DNA of 64,000 nt from Sabellastarte sp. h YS-2021 (GCA_964017235.1 OZ024930.1:29516614-29580613), one strand, 5' to 3'. Positions 44,800 to 57,536 are shown, counted from the first letter of the stretch. Program-made: numbers and translations. Notes: generated by a model from the sequence alone, not told the origin.

Positions 44800-46859
44800 T
44801 TGCCAAGTGTCATTTTACTGATCGTGACCATATCTCTGGACTGGTTTGACTTCTCTTCCATATCTTGTTATGTACAATATATCAGTTTTATTCTTTGTTT
44901 CGACAGAGTGATTGTCCCCACTGTTTTGCTCTGTTGTATTGGTCACATTGCTATCCATTTTTCAGCTTGGGCACTCTCATTAGACTTAAGAATGTGTGAT
45001 CAGTTGCATCTGTATTGACTGCCACTAGGTGTTTCCTGTATATATGAACACAGAGCATCCATTTCCTCTTTCACAATAGCTGGTTGCCATTTTTGTTGTT
45101 GAAGTATCCTAACCGTTTCTCCCTCTATAATGTCCTTCAGGGGTTTTGTTCGTCTGCCATAGTACTGTTTTTTGCTTTGTCTGCCTCCTTAACATTCTAG
45201 CCTTGGTAACTTTTTGTGGCTTTGGTGTAAGTATCAGCTTCTTTTGTGTTGCAGGAAGAAGTGAATTTAACTTCCTGCTCATCAGCAGTTCAGCGGGTGA
45301 CCCAGTGTCATCAATTGGTGTTTTTTTTTCCAAGATGGCAAGTAATTGATCTTGATTACTGTGGAGTGTTTTTGGTTAAAATGTTCTTCAATGTTTGTAC
45401 TGTGAGTTCAGCTAATCCATTTCTGCAAGAATGCCCACAATCTGACACAAGTTTTAGTGGAATGCAATGTCTTGCAAACATAGCTTTAATATTGTTGATA
45501 ACTGTGGTACTTTTTGTATTGGTCAGCTGTGCTACCTCACATTATTGAAATAGTTTACAGCTAAAACATAATTGTTTCCATTCCATTAGAATATATGTGT
45601 TGCCACTTTTTGTCAGCCATTTGGATTTTCATGTTGTAGCAGTGGCTCCATCTGTTGATTGGCACATCTATGTGAAAGGCATGTACCACACTTTTGGATC
45701 ACATCTTTGATCTGAGAATCAATAATAGGCCTCAATACACAGGTCCTCTGGCTTTCCTGGTTAGTTTTTCAACACAAAAATTGTTCAACATGGAGTAGCT
45801 TTAGCATGGATGGGTGCAATTCCCGTGCAAGGACAATTCTGTCTCCTCTCAATATGAGACATCCTATTACTGATAACTAATCCCTACAGCTCTAATACTC
45901 AAGTAGTTCCAATGGAACATTTGGTTTATTGTCAGGCCACCCATTTAAAATAATGTTTTGCAACTGACATAGACCTTCATCTCTAGAGGTTGCAGTTTTG
46001 AGACTCTGCTGGATTCAACTGGGATTTTCTCGGGATTTTCTCTACCACTGTAAGCACATGTTGTCTGACATCTTTTTCCTTTTTACTGTCAGTGTCTGAT
46101 GTATAAGCCCTGGATAATGTGTGTGCTATGCTTAATTCCTTTGCTGGTTTGTACTTCAATGAGAAGTTATACCATTGTAGCCTTAACAGCATCCTTTGTA
46201 ATATGGGAGGTGCTGCACTCAGGTTTTTCTTCATTATAATTGGTGGTCACTCTCAACTGTAACACTGTGTGCATATATACACTGGTTGAATATTTCCATG
46301 GCCAAAACTACAGCTAACAGTTATTTCTCTATTTGGCCATATCTGACTTCTACATCAGTCATTGACCTGGATGCAAATGTTATGGGCTCATCATCTTGAA
46401 GAAGGAGTGCCCTAAGCCCAGATTTTAAAGCATCACAGCTTAAAGTTACTGGTTTCTTTACATCATAGTATGTGAGAACTGGTTCCTTGCTTAATATGTC
46501 CAAAATCTGGCTAAATGCTTTATCTTGTGGTTCCATCCACATAAACTCTACATCTTTCTTTTGCTATTGTAGTTTATAGTGCTAATGTACTTTATAGTTC
46601 CCAAGAGTCTTTTAGCTCCTCTTCTGTCAGAGGGTGCAGGCATATCTTTGATTGCTATGTTTTTTTCTGAATCAGACTTTACTCCCTCATATTATATAAT
46701 GTGACCTAAGTAGCCTACTTTGGAAGTTTGAACACACACTTATCCTTATTCTGTGTTGTGTTTAGTTTGGGGCACTTCTGGAGAACTTGTTCTAACCTCT
46801 CCTCATGCTCAGCTTCAGACTTTTCCCATATGAGAATGTCATCTATTAACATTTCCATG
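44800..46859 (-). pseudogene. Integrase, RNase H and RT remnants of the decayed element
   Basis: Readable pieces on - are: the integrase C-terminal region (DDTGSPAELLMSRKLNSLLP, 45333-45109); the RNase H end (LSAAPPILQRMLLRLQWYNF, 46234-45983); RNase H start and connection (YYDVKKPVTLSCDALKSGLR, 46542-46321); and RT with LIDDILIWEKSEAEHEERLE (near 46860-46800). They align in order with the young element, with many stops and frameshifts. Confidence 0.85.
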
Positions 46860-47389
46860 CCTGGTATTAGTGTTGGTATCGAACGGGATTTGCCGTATTG
46901 ATATTGGGAGCGATATACGGGATATTGAAAATTATCGAATAAATAAAACAATGTTAAAAAGTCAACTCACCTTATATTCAGTATCTATTTTCCTCAGTAG
47001 ATTGCATATCCAGTGCACACAAGGAAGTAAATATCAGCAACAACGAAACAGGAAATGAGTACAGTCAGTACACCTGAATAGTCTTGGTACCAAAAGCCAG
47101 AAACAAGTTAAGGTTGCACAAAACAAAGTGATGGCAACAGGTCAATAGTAGATCTATAAGAATTGAGTGAAAAGCCTTTAACAGTCACAGGTTATTTTAT
47201 TTGTGGTTAAGAAAACATTTTCAGCATTCTTCAAGAATGTTAATAAAAAATAAATAAATAAAATAAAAAATTTAAAAAACTCAGAAAATTGTCTTTCATT
47301 GTCTTTATAACTTTGTCAATGCTTTGTTCAGCAAAGATATCTTAGTCACATATGATTTTGTCCGCGTAATCTGATGACAAGCTTGCTCT

Positions 47390-49130
47390 CTGTTTGGCTA
47401 GAATTATTCCAGCTAATGAAAAAATCCTTTCTGATGGTACCGATGTGGCTGGCACACACAATACCTTTTTGGCAACTCTAAGGAGGTACTTGTACTTGAA
47501 ACCATTTTTTCCACCATTCAAATGGATCTTTATCCATTACCTGATCCTCCGTGTATCTATCAATTTCTATACTAATTTGTTGGTTGAGAGGAACCTCTCG
47601 TTTTTCAACTTTTGTGACCACAATATCAGCAAAAAAAATCATCATATGTCAAATTGCTTTCCTCTACCTTAATTCTTTTGGATTGAAAATCTACCTCAAA
47701 AGGATCAGGATTGGATGCTTGTGATGATTGGAAATCAGAAGATAGAGCATTTGAATCATGATTTGAATCATGTGTGCCACACAAGCTACTACTAGTAGTA
47801 CTTGAGCTATTCTCTTGCTTTATCTCGGGATCAGATTCATGTTTTATGGGAACCAAACACCTTTTGGCAACAGCCATACACTCTGAATGGACAAGCTTAA
47901 GGGTTTCCTCTACAGTTTGGCTATCTAAAAAGGAGAGTTCTTTAAAGCGAGGGTCCATAAAGGCGGCAAGTTGCAAAAATTGCCTTACCTTTTCTTCCCT
48001 GTACCTAGTGTTCAAATCATCCTTGAATGTACATTTGATATCCCTTACAAAGGCACTGTCAGATTCATTCACTTTAAGGATGACATTTAAAAGTTTCAGC
48101 AATGTAGGTAAAATGAGAGAAGCTGTTGCAACAGTTTTAGAGGATAGCCTAGTTGTTACTTGTTTGAATGATGCCAACACATTAACAAGATCTCCCATAT
48201 GAGAAATATCAGAATCAGTAAAGCTCAAAGATCTATCATCCCTCCTTGAGGAGGCCATAAGTGTGGCACAGATGGCTGGTTCCTGAACCAAAAGCCGCTC
48301 TAGCATGTCATAAGTCGAGTTCCACCGTGTTTCACAATCATTTATGAGTGATGTTGAGGGTAAGTTTAAAGTTTTTTGCTTCTCTTTCAAGCATCTTGCA
48401 GCGGTTGTGCTTCGTTTGAAGTATCCAACAAATTTTCGGCACTTTGCTAATAGCTTTGAAACTACGGGCAATGAAAAACATTTGACAACACTCAAATTTA
48501 GCTTATGACCCATACAACCAAGGTGGGGCCACTGCAAGATGTCTTGAAAAGGTTTTGTTATATTTTTGGCATTATCTGTGACCCCAAAAATATCAATCAG
48601 TTGCCATTCAGCTTTTGCCTCTCTTAACATTTCTGCTAAGTTATCAGCGGTATGTTGCTGTCCTAAAGGCCTTGTTTGTAATACAAATGTTTCTAGCTTA
48701 AAATCAGGTGTTACAAAATGAACTGTGAGTGTAATGTAATCAATTGTTGACTGGCTAGTCCAGCCATCTGTGGTCACAGCATGTCTTTCAACACCTTTGG
48801 TTAATTGAAATTTGACCTTCGCTCTAACATTCTCATACAAATGTGGCATAACATTATCACGAAAGTAGTTTTTACTTGGTACTTGGTACCTTGGATTAAA
48901 TTCTCCAAGAGTTCACGGAACCCTTGATTTTCAACTGAAGATAGAGGTCTAAGATCTTGAATAATGTACTTCATTACAGCACTTGTAAGTTGTTTCCCTT
49001 GGATAGAATGAAGGGTAATCTTGTTTTTGGGAGCATAACACTCAGGTAAACTTTTCTGTTTTCCACATGGCCCTTGATGTTGACGTGATGTTGGGGTACC
49101 AGAGGTAGACACTTGATCAGGATACCTAAA
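47390..49130 (-). pseudogene. hAT transposase, main exon, frameshifted
   Basis: This is the second exon after a splice acceptor near 49126 (CCTATTTTTAG on -). It has LRPLSSVENQGFRELLENL, then a frameshift near 48870. The long ORF 48849-47626 then carries the catalytic-fold motifs TTDGWTS and FGVTDNAKNI and the hAT signature DCETRWNSTYDMLERLL. The C-terminal dimerisation region lies beyond the stop, at about 47600-47390, in shifted frames (DPFEWW and an SERIFSLAG-like motif). Conserved motifs are all present, but at least two frame changes make this copy inactive as read. Confidence 0.88.
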
Positions 49131-49312
49131 AATAGGTTTTAGGTAAGTTGCGTTTTCAAAACTAGCTCACTTTTATTTTAACAATGATAAAAAGTTGAAG
49201 TTATTTCATTGCTTAAACTTTAAAATCAAAGTTCATCAACCAGGGATTCATCCAGCTTCCCATTAATTTTTCTTTTTATGTAGCATATAACATACTACCA
49301 AAGATCATGAAA

Positions 49313-49690
49313 GATGTATAAATAAGTTTACCTTTCAGCATAATGGAACACTCTCTGATGCAGAGACAGGTTGCTTGTATATAACCGACTACCAAAGATG
49401 TATAAATAAGTTTACCTTTCAGCATAATGGAACTTTTTCTGATGCAGAGACAGGTTGGTTGTATATAACAGATTACCAAAGATGTATAAATAAGCTTACC
49501 TTTCAGCATAATGGAACTTTTTCTGATGCAGAGACAGGTTGGTTGTATATAACAGACTACCAAAGATGTATAAATAAGCTTACCTTTCAGCATAATGGAA
49601 CTTTTTCTGATGCAGAGACAGGTTGGTTGTATGTATAACAGACTACCAGAGCTGTATAAATAAGCTTACCTTTCAGCATAATGGAACTTG
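49313..49690 (-). repeat. 84-bp tandem repeats carrying an exon end and splice donor
   Basis: Units start at 49313, 49397, 49481, 49565 and (diverged, +2) 49651 on +. On the - strand each unit holds the end of the BED exon, CATTATGCTGAAAG, followed by GTAAAC/GTAAGC, a good 5' splice site. So the last exon bases and the donor are present about five times in a row. Confidence 0.88.
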
Positions 49691-49884
49691 TTTAGATGCA
49701 GAGACAGGTTTGTTGTGTTCCCACTATATGGAGTTTTTATCCCACAAATTTTACAGATTGCTTCCTTTTTATTATTGTATTGCTTTTTGACATTATCATA
49801 CTGGAAATGATAAAATTCCCATACATCTGATCTTGCTGACCCCCAAAAGGCCTTGTATGTGACTGTGCCATCACTTTTATCCAT
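49666..49884 (-). CDS. hAT transposase, BED zinc-finger exon
   Basis: This starts at ATG 49884. It encodes a BED-type zinc finger: VWEFYHFQ, then AICKICGIK with the Cys pair, and LSLHLNKFHYAER with the His pair. The exon ends at AAAG|GTAAGC on the - strand, just at the first unit of the 84-bp array. BED fingers bind the transposon ends. The finger itself is intact. Confidence 0.85.
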   Translation of the reverse strand: MDKSDGTVTYKAFWGSARSDVWEFYHFQYDNVKKQYNNKKEAICKICGIKTPYSGNTTNLSLHLNKFHYAER

Positions 49885-50299
49885 TTCTCTAAAAAAACAC
49901 CCTTAACACAGCATGTGCTGTTTAAAAATGCAAGAAAATTTGAAGAATTCTCATCATATAACTAAATATTCACGTCATATTCATGTCACTTATTCACGTC
50001 ACAAATTCCCATTTACGTCATAAGTTTGCTGTATGCCTTAACCAGAGAATATACTGTAACTTACAGGAAGTGGATTTTTGCTTCAGTACTTAAGAAAAGT
50101 ACTGAAATATAAAGGTCTATGGAAATATTTAACAATAATTACTGGTGGAATATAATATATATAGAATACAGATACATGATATTATGACAAATAAGGTGAG
50201 TTTGATATTGATAATTTCCGCGAATCATCGATATTGAAATATTACGACATTTTCAACAAATATCGCAATATCGATAAACAATACCAACACCACCTGATA

Positions 50300-51302
50300 T
50301 GTGCTCAAACTGCTGTGATATTCATTTCTGCAAAACTTCCTGTGCACTTTTGATTCCAAAAGGGAGTCTCTTATAGCAGTAGTGTCCGAAAGGTGTGTTA
50401 AAAGTAGTCAGTAACAGACTCATCATCTACTGCTTGTTGCCAGTAGCCATAATTTAGGTCAATTTATGAAAAGACCTTTGCTCAATTCATCGTTGATGTA
50501 ATTTCTTCTACAGTAGGCAATTCTAAATGTTCTCTCATGATTGCATGGTCCAAATTTTTTGGGTTAAGCCACATCCTCAGATTATTGGACTTCTAGTTTT
50601 TCTACCAAAACCATGAAGCTAACACAATCTGTTGGCTCATTGATCTTTCTTATGACACCTAATTTTTCCATTTCATCAAGGGGGGCCTTGAGTTTGCCCC
50701 TGCATACTGTTGGAATTCTTCTAGGTGAGTGTATAACAAGATTGACACTTGTGTGGTATGGCTCCTTGAGACATTCTAAAACTTGAAATACACTTTGTAC
50801 TTGTTCAGCATTTCGTCCACACTGTTGTTTAAGGTGACTGAGATAACCAGTTGGATCAGGCCCAAATCAGTACAACTTTGTAGACCCAGAACAGCAGGTA
50901 AATTAGTGTCAACAACATGGAAAGTTCAAATGATTTTAGAATTTTGTATGAGCATTGTAAGGAGTACTTGCCCTTCCCTTTTAGCTTAGTACCTCCCTAT
51001 CCAGTAAGCTTTATGTGTTCAAGTTTAATGTCTTTGATTTTTAATTGCTTGAATTTCTTCAATGGTATAATGTTCACTTTGTGTGCAAGCGTATGGATAA
51101 TGTCCAAGTGTTGCACACATCCCGTGCATCCTGACATGTACAGTAAAAAGCAGGAGCACTTTGCTGTGTCAGATTTGCTAGAGAGAGGTCCATCCAAACA
51201 TAAATTCATTGTATGTGACCATCTTTTCCAGGCTTCAGGCAAGTTACTACTGTGTAAGTCCAGTTGTTGTGGCTTGGTATTATCCATTGTACTTAAATCC
51301 AA
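50300..51302 (-). pseudogene. Gag start, protease remnant and RT start of the decayed element
   Basis: The gag start is at 51302 (LPEAWKRWSHTMNLCLDGPL), homologous to the young element. After about 60 codons the frame jumps directly to the protease C-terminal side of the active site (KVNIIPLKKF), so most of gag and both zinc knuckles are deleted (about 0.7-0.8 kb). RT start blocks follow to 50300, where the hAT element intervenes. Confidence 0.8.
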
Positions 51303-51415
51303 TATCTATACAGTAACTATAGTTCAAAAATGTATAATTATCCAACTGTATCAATATTAAAGAGTATTGTTTATAAGATACACTAGGAACCATAATTATT
51401 ATAATTAACAAGATT

Positions 51416-52980
51416 CAAGACACTACTAAGTGATATATAGCTTTGAACTGAACATTGTTGATGTAAACACAGTTTTCACATATTACAAAGTATGGAAATA
51501 CAATTGGGGTTAAATTAAATAAATTTTGCACAGATTATATTGTCTTAGGACAGTTTATATGGTCGTAGGTTTTTATTAATATGAATTACTTGTTGAAAAT
51601 AAAATACGGTTGATTAACAAATTTAATAATTCAAACTTTGATATCCTTAATTTGCTAAGATGACATTTTAATATGTTTAATCACATTTTGGTTTAACTAA
51701 CAATATTGTTGGTAAAAAATAAAGCTTTTGAAAATTATGGTTGTACAATTGGTTAGAAATCTAAGTTAATGGTTAGTATCCATGGTAGATACTCCAAAGA
51801 ATTTGAGATTACTTTTCTGAAACAGAGCATCACAAAATTATATTGTTGCGATTTATTAATACTATGAGAAGAACTTTACATCAGTAATTGTCAAATGCTA
51901 CAGCTAAAAGGGTACAAATTTGGTTTTGACAATGGTATATACTGTTAACTACATGATAGGTAGCTTTAAGCTGAATATTGTTGAATTTCAAATTGCCGAA
52001 CAGTTTATACTTTTACTATGTGATAGATAGTAATGTCTACACTCAATGACATTTTCAAATATTATCTAAGTAAATTTGTCTTAATGGCAATATACATTGG
52101 TAAAAAAAGGTCTGCGAAAATTGTGGCTAAAAGTGAACATAAGCCAAAATTTATGGTTTGAACTCTTGGAAGATATTTGAAAAAAATGAACAATACTTTT
52201 TTCTAAAAATGGTGTGGTACAAGAAAACATTTTTTCAGTTTGAGGTTATGGGTGGAATTTTACATCGATAAATGTCAAAATGTAAAACAGTACTTATTCG
52301 ATTTTAACAATGGTTGATTCTTGGACAATTTTATTAATATTACTTCCTAGGCAAAGGTACAATAATCTGTGAAGGATAGAAAACCTAAATTCATGGTCAA
52401 GTGTTCTTACACTCAGTAGGTATGAATTAACAACATTTGATTAGTGAGTAGATAGAGGTGTATTGCTAATTTTGTCGTTTACATTATGTTCATTATCTGT
52501 AACAACTGTCATAGAATTGTAAAATATTTATATAATACAAAAGTTCCCAGAAAGTGAAAGGGGGACATACCACAAATTAAGTATGCTATTATCATTTAAT
52601 TTAACATGAAAAAATTAGGAATGTAAGATGAGTTTTTGAAATATCTAGAAAATTCATGGTGTTATAACATAAAAAATTCCAGAAATGTAGATATATACTT
52701 CAAAAATATTTCATACCAATTTTTTAAGATTAACATAAAGCATATATCTAAAAAGAGATTAGTCTATTGCATTCTTGCCGAAATCACTAGTTAAAACTTT
52801 CATGTCTACTCAGTCAGGTTTGGTCTTCATGTGTTTGTGTATGTTGTGTGTATTTATCGTTATAAGTTGTCCTTATATGCATTGTGATGTGCTGTTCTTT
52901 GTAAGTGTAAAAGTGTTCACCACATATTTTCTGGAACCGTTTACTCTTCAACCTTTTGTTGAAATGTTCATAATGATAAA
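51416..52980. repeat. AT-rich tract with diverged ~515-bp repetition upstream of the LINE
   Basis: CTGAACATTGTTGATG (near 51456) and CTGAATATTGTTGAAT (near 51970) open two stretches that stay loosely similar (TTGGTAAAAAA, GAAAATTATGG/GAAAATTGTGG, TTTTGACAATGG/TTTTAACAATGG blocks). They could be 5'-UTR monomers of the LINE or an older unrelated repeat. No ORF1 of the LINE was recognised here. Confidence 0.35.
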
Positions 52981-53670
52981 ATGGGTACTATGAAAGATGT
53001 AATAAACATCAACTCTTTCAATTGTAGGGGATTGCGAGATGAAAAAAAGAGAAGAGCAGTTTTTAACTGGCTCTATTCAAAGCATTCAGGCATTGTATTA
53101 TTGCAAGAAACCCATTCAAAAGAAACAGATGAACAATTGTGGGCATCTGAATGGGGTGGACAAATATTTTTTTCACATGGTACCAACCAAAGTCGGGGGG
53201 TTGCTGTCTTATTACCAAAAAATATGAAAGAAAGATGTGTAATTACAGGTATAGAGAGGGATCAAAGTGGTAGGGTGTTAATTATTGATTGCAATATTGA
53301 AGATAATCTTTTTACTATATTCAATGTGTATGCCCCCACAAAAGACCAGTACACCGAGCAACAATGTTTTCTAGAGTATTTAAGAGAATTACTCCAGAAA
53401 CATGAAGAAAAAAACTTAATCTTGGCTGGGGACTTTAATACATATTTAAATTGTAAGCTAGATAAAAAGGGCGGGAGCATTGAATCTGAAACAAAATTTT
53501 CAAAAGGACTAAAATTGCTTTGTGAAGAATATACTTTGATTGATATGTGGAGAGCAAGTAATCCAATAGAACGCAAATATACATGGCGCGACAACACCCC
53601 GAGCAGGAGTAGTACAAGCAAGGCTGGACTACTTCCTAATTTCTCAACATCTCAATTATCTGATCTCTAA
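52981..53670 (+). pseudogene. LINE apurinic endonuclease domain
   Basis: SFNCRGLRDEKKRRAVFNWL is followed by the catalytic Glu in LLQETHSKE, then NVYAPTKD, and AGDFNTYL with the catalytic Asp/Asn. These are the exonuclease-endonuclease-phosphatase fold motifs of non-LTR elements; the enzyme nicks target DNA. After YTWRDN (53580) a short disruption shifts the frame, and the final residues of the domain continue in another frame towards 53760 (including GYKSDHSLI). Confidence 0.88.
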
Positions 53671-53827
53671 TTGCAGTTTCAAACCTGGCTATAAGTCTGA
53701 CCATAGTCTAATAAGTCTAAGTATAGATCTTCTTGATACTCATAAGAGAGGCAAAAGTTATTGGAAGTTTAACAATAGCTTACTTTATGACAAAACATAT
53801 GTACAATTAATAAAAGAGGAGCTCAAG

Positions 53828-56711
53828 ATGCTCGCCACAGACAATACAATTAAAGATAAGAGCTCATTTTGGGATTTTGTAAAATGTAAGATACACTCCT
53901 TAACTATATCCTACAGTGTAACATTAGCCAAACGTAAGAGAAAACAGGAAGAAATTTTGTTTAAAAAACTAGAATCTATGGAGAATAACTTGGACTTAAA
54001 TACTCAGGAATATAACATAGTAAAAAGGGAATGGGAAAATATACAGTTTTTAAAAACTGAGGGATCGATACTAAGATCGAAAGCACAGTGGGTAGAACAT
54101 GGGGAAAAAAACAAGTATTTTTTAAATCTCGAAAAAAAGAACTACAATGCAAAATACATAAAAAAGCTTATTACTGAAAAATCAGTTATAATAACAAAAC
54201 CAGATGAAATACTTCAAGAAGAGAAAAAGTTTTATGAAGATCTTTATACATCCAAAATTTATCAATGTGATGCTGATGCCAGCAACTCTTTCTTGAAACC
54301 TGAAATCATTCCCCAAATTAACGATATAGATAAACAAATATGCGATGCACCATTAAAACTGGAAGAGTTAATGAAGGCTGTAAAGGAACTAAAAAAATGA
54401 TAAAACTCCAGGAAACGATGGGTTAACTTCCAATTTTTACAATTTTTTTTGGTCTGATATAAGACTGTTCCTGTTTGACAGCTTTAGATATTCTTTTGAA
54501 AATGATATATTGTCAAATGATCAACGCAGGGGAATACTAAATTTAATTCCAAAAGCCAACAAGGATCTTCGTCATTTAAAGAATTGGAGACCGGTGACAA
54601 TTTTAAACACAGACAACAAAATATTAACTAAAGTTCTTGCAAATAGATTGCAACCTTTGCTCGAAAAAATTATTACTTCTGATCAGGTCGGATATATTAA
54701 AGGGCGGCAAATCACAGAAAATTCGAATTATAAGCGATATCATGTCCTATACTGATTTGAAACATATTTCATGTTTCATTGCTCTCATTGACTTTGAAAA
54801 AGCTTTTGATAGTGTGGAATGGCCTTTTTTATTGAAAACCTTGAAAGCTTTTAATTTTGGGAATAATTTTCTTCATTGGATTAAGATTCTTTATACTGAT
54901 ATTCAATCATGTGTGAGCAATAATGGGTATTTCTCAGAGTATTTTCAACTAAGTAGGGGTATACGACAAGGGTGCCCAATATCGGCAATGCTATTTATTT
55001 TAGTAGCTGAAGTTATGGCAATTCATATACGAAACAATGATAAAATAAGAGGTATTAAGGAAGGAAAAAGTGTTCATAAGATTTGTCAGCTAGCAGATGA
55101 TACAACATTATTTTTGCAAGACATTCAATCTCAGGGGGAAGCAATATTACAACTAAACAATTTCCAGTCATGCTTAGGTTTGAAAATAAACCTAGAGAAA
55201 ACAGAAGTAATACTTATTGGTGTCAGTAAATGAAAAGACATAAACCTCCCAAAAAGCCTAAGCTCAAGTGTAATCAACAAGGGTCCTTTCAAAACTCTAG
55301 GCATTTGGTTTTCCCATGACTGTAATGAAATGATCAGATTAAATTACCAAAGCAAGATAAATAAAATAAACTCATTAATAAATATTTGGCTATGCAGGAA
55401 TTTATCTTTGAAAGGGAAAATCCAAATCATAAAATCACTACTTTTACCACAGTTAAATTATGTTTTGTCAAATATATACTGCCCTAGTCAGATTTTGAAA
55501 GAAATTGACAAAATATTGATACGGTTCTTATGGAACAACAACCCTCTCAAAGTAAAAAAAGTACAATTATAGGAAATTATAGTGACGGGGGCCTAAAAAT
55601 GGCTGATATTTTTACAATAAACACTACAGCCAAAGTAAAATGGATAAAAAGATTGATGGCAAGCTCTACTTTTGCAGGTAATTGGCAAGGTTTATTTCTA
55701 TATCTCCTCAATATTGACAAGAACCTATTGAAACATAAACTTCAATCAAAAGTAAAGGATAAGGGCTTGACACCATTTTATAAACAGGTATTGGAGTGCT
55801 GGGGAGAATTTCATGGAAATGAGCCTGACACAGTAGAAGAAATCTGCAATGAATTTATCTTTAATAATGAATATATATGTTCAAATAAAGAGCCTTTACA
55901 AGTAGGACTGTTAAAGATGCCCAATACAAAAATGTTCAAAGACATGAACATTAAAGACATTATAGGGAAAGAAGGTGATATACTTTCATTGGAACATTTT
56001 TGTAATAAATACAATATACATATGGACCTCCTAAGTTATAATAGACTAATCTCTTCTATTCCGAAATTTTGGAAGGAAAAAATTAAATTAGAAAAGAATC
56101 TTGTAATTACACAAAAAACCATAACGATAAAAGCAAGAGGGAGACTGAAAGATATTTCCAAAGTTAGCAATAAGGCACTACATTGGATAGCATTGGACAA
56201 GATATACAAGGAACCAACCGCCGTTGACGCATGGATAATCAACTTTCCATTTCTTGCCAATACTCCTTGGCATATAATTTTCAAAACGACATATACAATT
56301 TCACCAGAACCTTATCTGCACTCATTCCAGTACAAGATTGTTAATAGAATATTAAATTGTGGCACAAATCTATATAAATGGAAAGTGAAGGACTCTCCAA
56401 ACTGCTCATATTGTGATGAGATAGACACACTTGAACATCATCTGTTTTATTGTTCTTATACCAGGTATTTTTGGCTCCAAATTTCATATTGGTTAAATGA
56501 TATATTTGGTCTTCCAGGTGAGGAGCTAACAGTTTGTGAAGTTCTGTTTGGCACTGCTATTGATGAAAAAAACCCAACATCATATATTTTGTGTAAAAAC
56601 CTTGTAATTCTTTTGGGAAAGTGGTTTATTAATTCACAAAGATCCTTTAATACACCTATAAATGTACATTTCTTTTTAAATTTGCTAAACATAAACTTAA
56701 TATATATATAA
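53828..56711 (+). pseudogene. LINE reverse transcriptase and C-terminal zinc-binding region
   Basis: Segments in order are: a helical linker (53828-54400); RT block LKNWRPVTILNTDNKILTKV (54510-54755); palm ALIDFEKAFDSVEW, GIRQGCPISAMLF and catalytic LADDTTLFLQD (54740-55233); thumb/connection (55330-55572); and the C-terminal part (55530-56711) with CSYCDEIDTLEHHLFYC, the Cys-His zinc motif of RT-associated zinc-binding domains. The catalytic Asp pair is kept. Stops and frameshifts make it inactive. Confidence 0.88.
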
Positions 56712-57536
56712 AATTGTATGAAAATGCAGAAATGGATAAAAGAGTTGATGTAAGACTTAAACATGGCATAAATTTAGTTAGGAGAAACTTAAATGAAGAG
56801 TGAGGGGGTACAGAAAATACAATATTAAAAAATAAAAGTATTATTGTGAATTTTGAATTGTGTTTTTCGAGAAATTGTGAATGCTATGTGTGTTAATATT
56901 GTATTGTACATTCAGTTTTGGTGTATTTGTGTTTTGGTCTTCATGTGAAGTATATTCTTGTGCATTTGGGTAAAAAAGAAAAAAAAATGACTAAATGTGT
57001 GACTTAAATAGATGGTTGGATAACAGAATGTCATATAATGGTTGTTGTTCTATATATTTATGTCTGTAAACCATATTGATTAAGCCTGATGTATACTGTA
57101 TTTTTTTAAGGATAATAGAAAGCCTGATTAAACATGGCAATAATGTTCAAAATAATATGGTGTGTATAAGACACTCTTAATGAGAGATGTAAAACCTAAT
57201 GTGTGTATTTAAACTCTGTTATCTTCTAACTGTATTTTATGTCTTGTCTGAAAAAACATTTTTTACTTAGCAGAATAAAAAAAACAACATAATTATGTTA
57301 CAGAATGCACGTAAAGCTTTCCTTAAGTATGATATTATGTTTCCTTTTGAGTACATTTTCATTATATTTGGACATAAATGAAAACTTAGCAATTTGTTAT
57401 ATTCGATTTTGTAAATGATTTGATTTTTTTGTCATTATTAAAAAATTGCAATAACAAGATATAACATGTTTCACAAGGGGATTAATTTGATAAAATGTTT
57501 TTAAGACATTGGTGAAGTAATACATGTATTTAACAG

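Larger units (their letters stand above)
46868..50292 (-). mobile_element. hAT DNA transposon nested in the decayed retrotransposon
   Basis: This 3425-bp element has ends TAGTGTTGGTAT and the complement of TGGTGTTGGTAT, matching hAT-type termini. It is flanked by the 8-bp target duplication CCTGGTAT / CCTGATAT (46860-46867 and 50293-50300), one mismatch. Subterminal regions are rich in ATCGATATT-type blocks. The flanking retrotransposon RT sequence continues from one side to the other. It encodes a BED-finger transposase on -. Confidence 0.92.
43960..51415 (-). mobile_element. Decayed Mag/Steamer-like retrotransposon, split by hAT
   Basis: LTR remnants are similar at both ends: ACACTAGGAACCATAATTAT at about 44056-44075 and at about 51383-51402, preceded by ATTAAAGAG. 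They are related in sequence to the 169-bp LTR of the young element. A purine-tract complement TGTCCCCTTTT follows the left LTR. The coding region is on - in many frames. The hAT insertion at 46868-50292 separates RT into two parts. Confidence 0.8.
52981..56803 (+). mobile_element. Tx1/L1-type LINE, ORF2, decayed
   Basis: This is a single reading frame of endonuclease, reverse transcriptase and C-terminal zinc motif, broken by at least four frame changes (about 53600, 54400, 54720, 55555), a TGA at 55231 and a last shift near 56690. The family stop is at 56801-56803. No ORF1 and no clear poly(A) tail were seen. It is inserted in the same orientation as the host methyltransferase gene. Confidence 0.88.
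43638..57536 (+). other. 13.9-kb methyltransferase intron with nested transposons
   Basis: Contains a decayed Mag/Steamer-like relative (about 43.96-51.42 kb) split by a hAT element (46868-50292), a repeat-like AT-rich tract (51.4-52.9 kb) and a Tx1/L1-type LINE (52981-56803). 56804-57536 is AT-rich with nothing recognised. Confidence 0.65.

Noticed and set aside
49300..49700. CRISPR-like regular repeats
   Set aside because: Units are contiguous 84-bp tandem repeats with no unique spacers, in a eukaryotic transposon.
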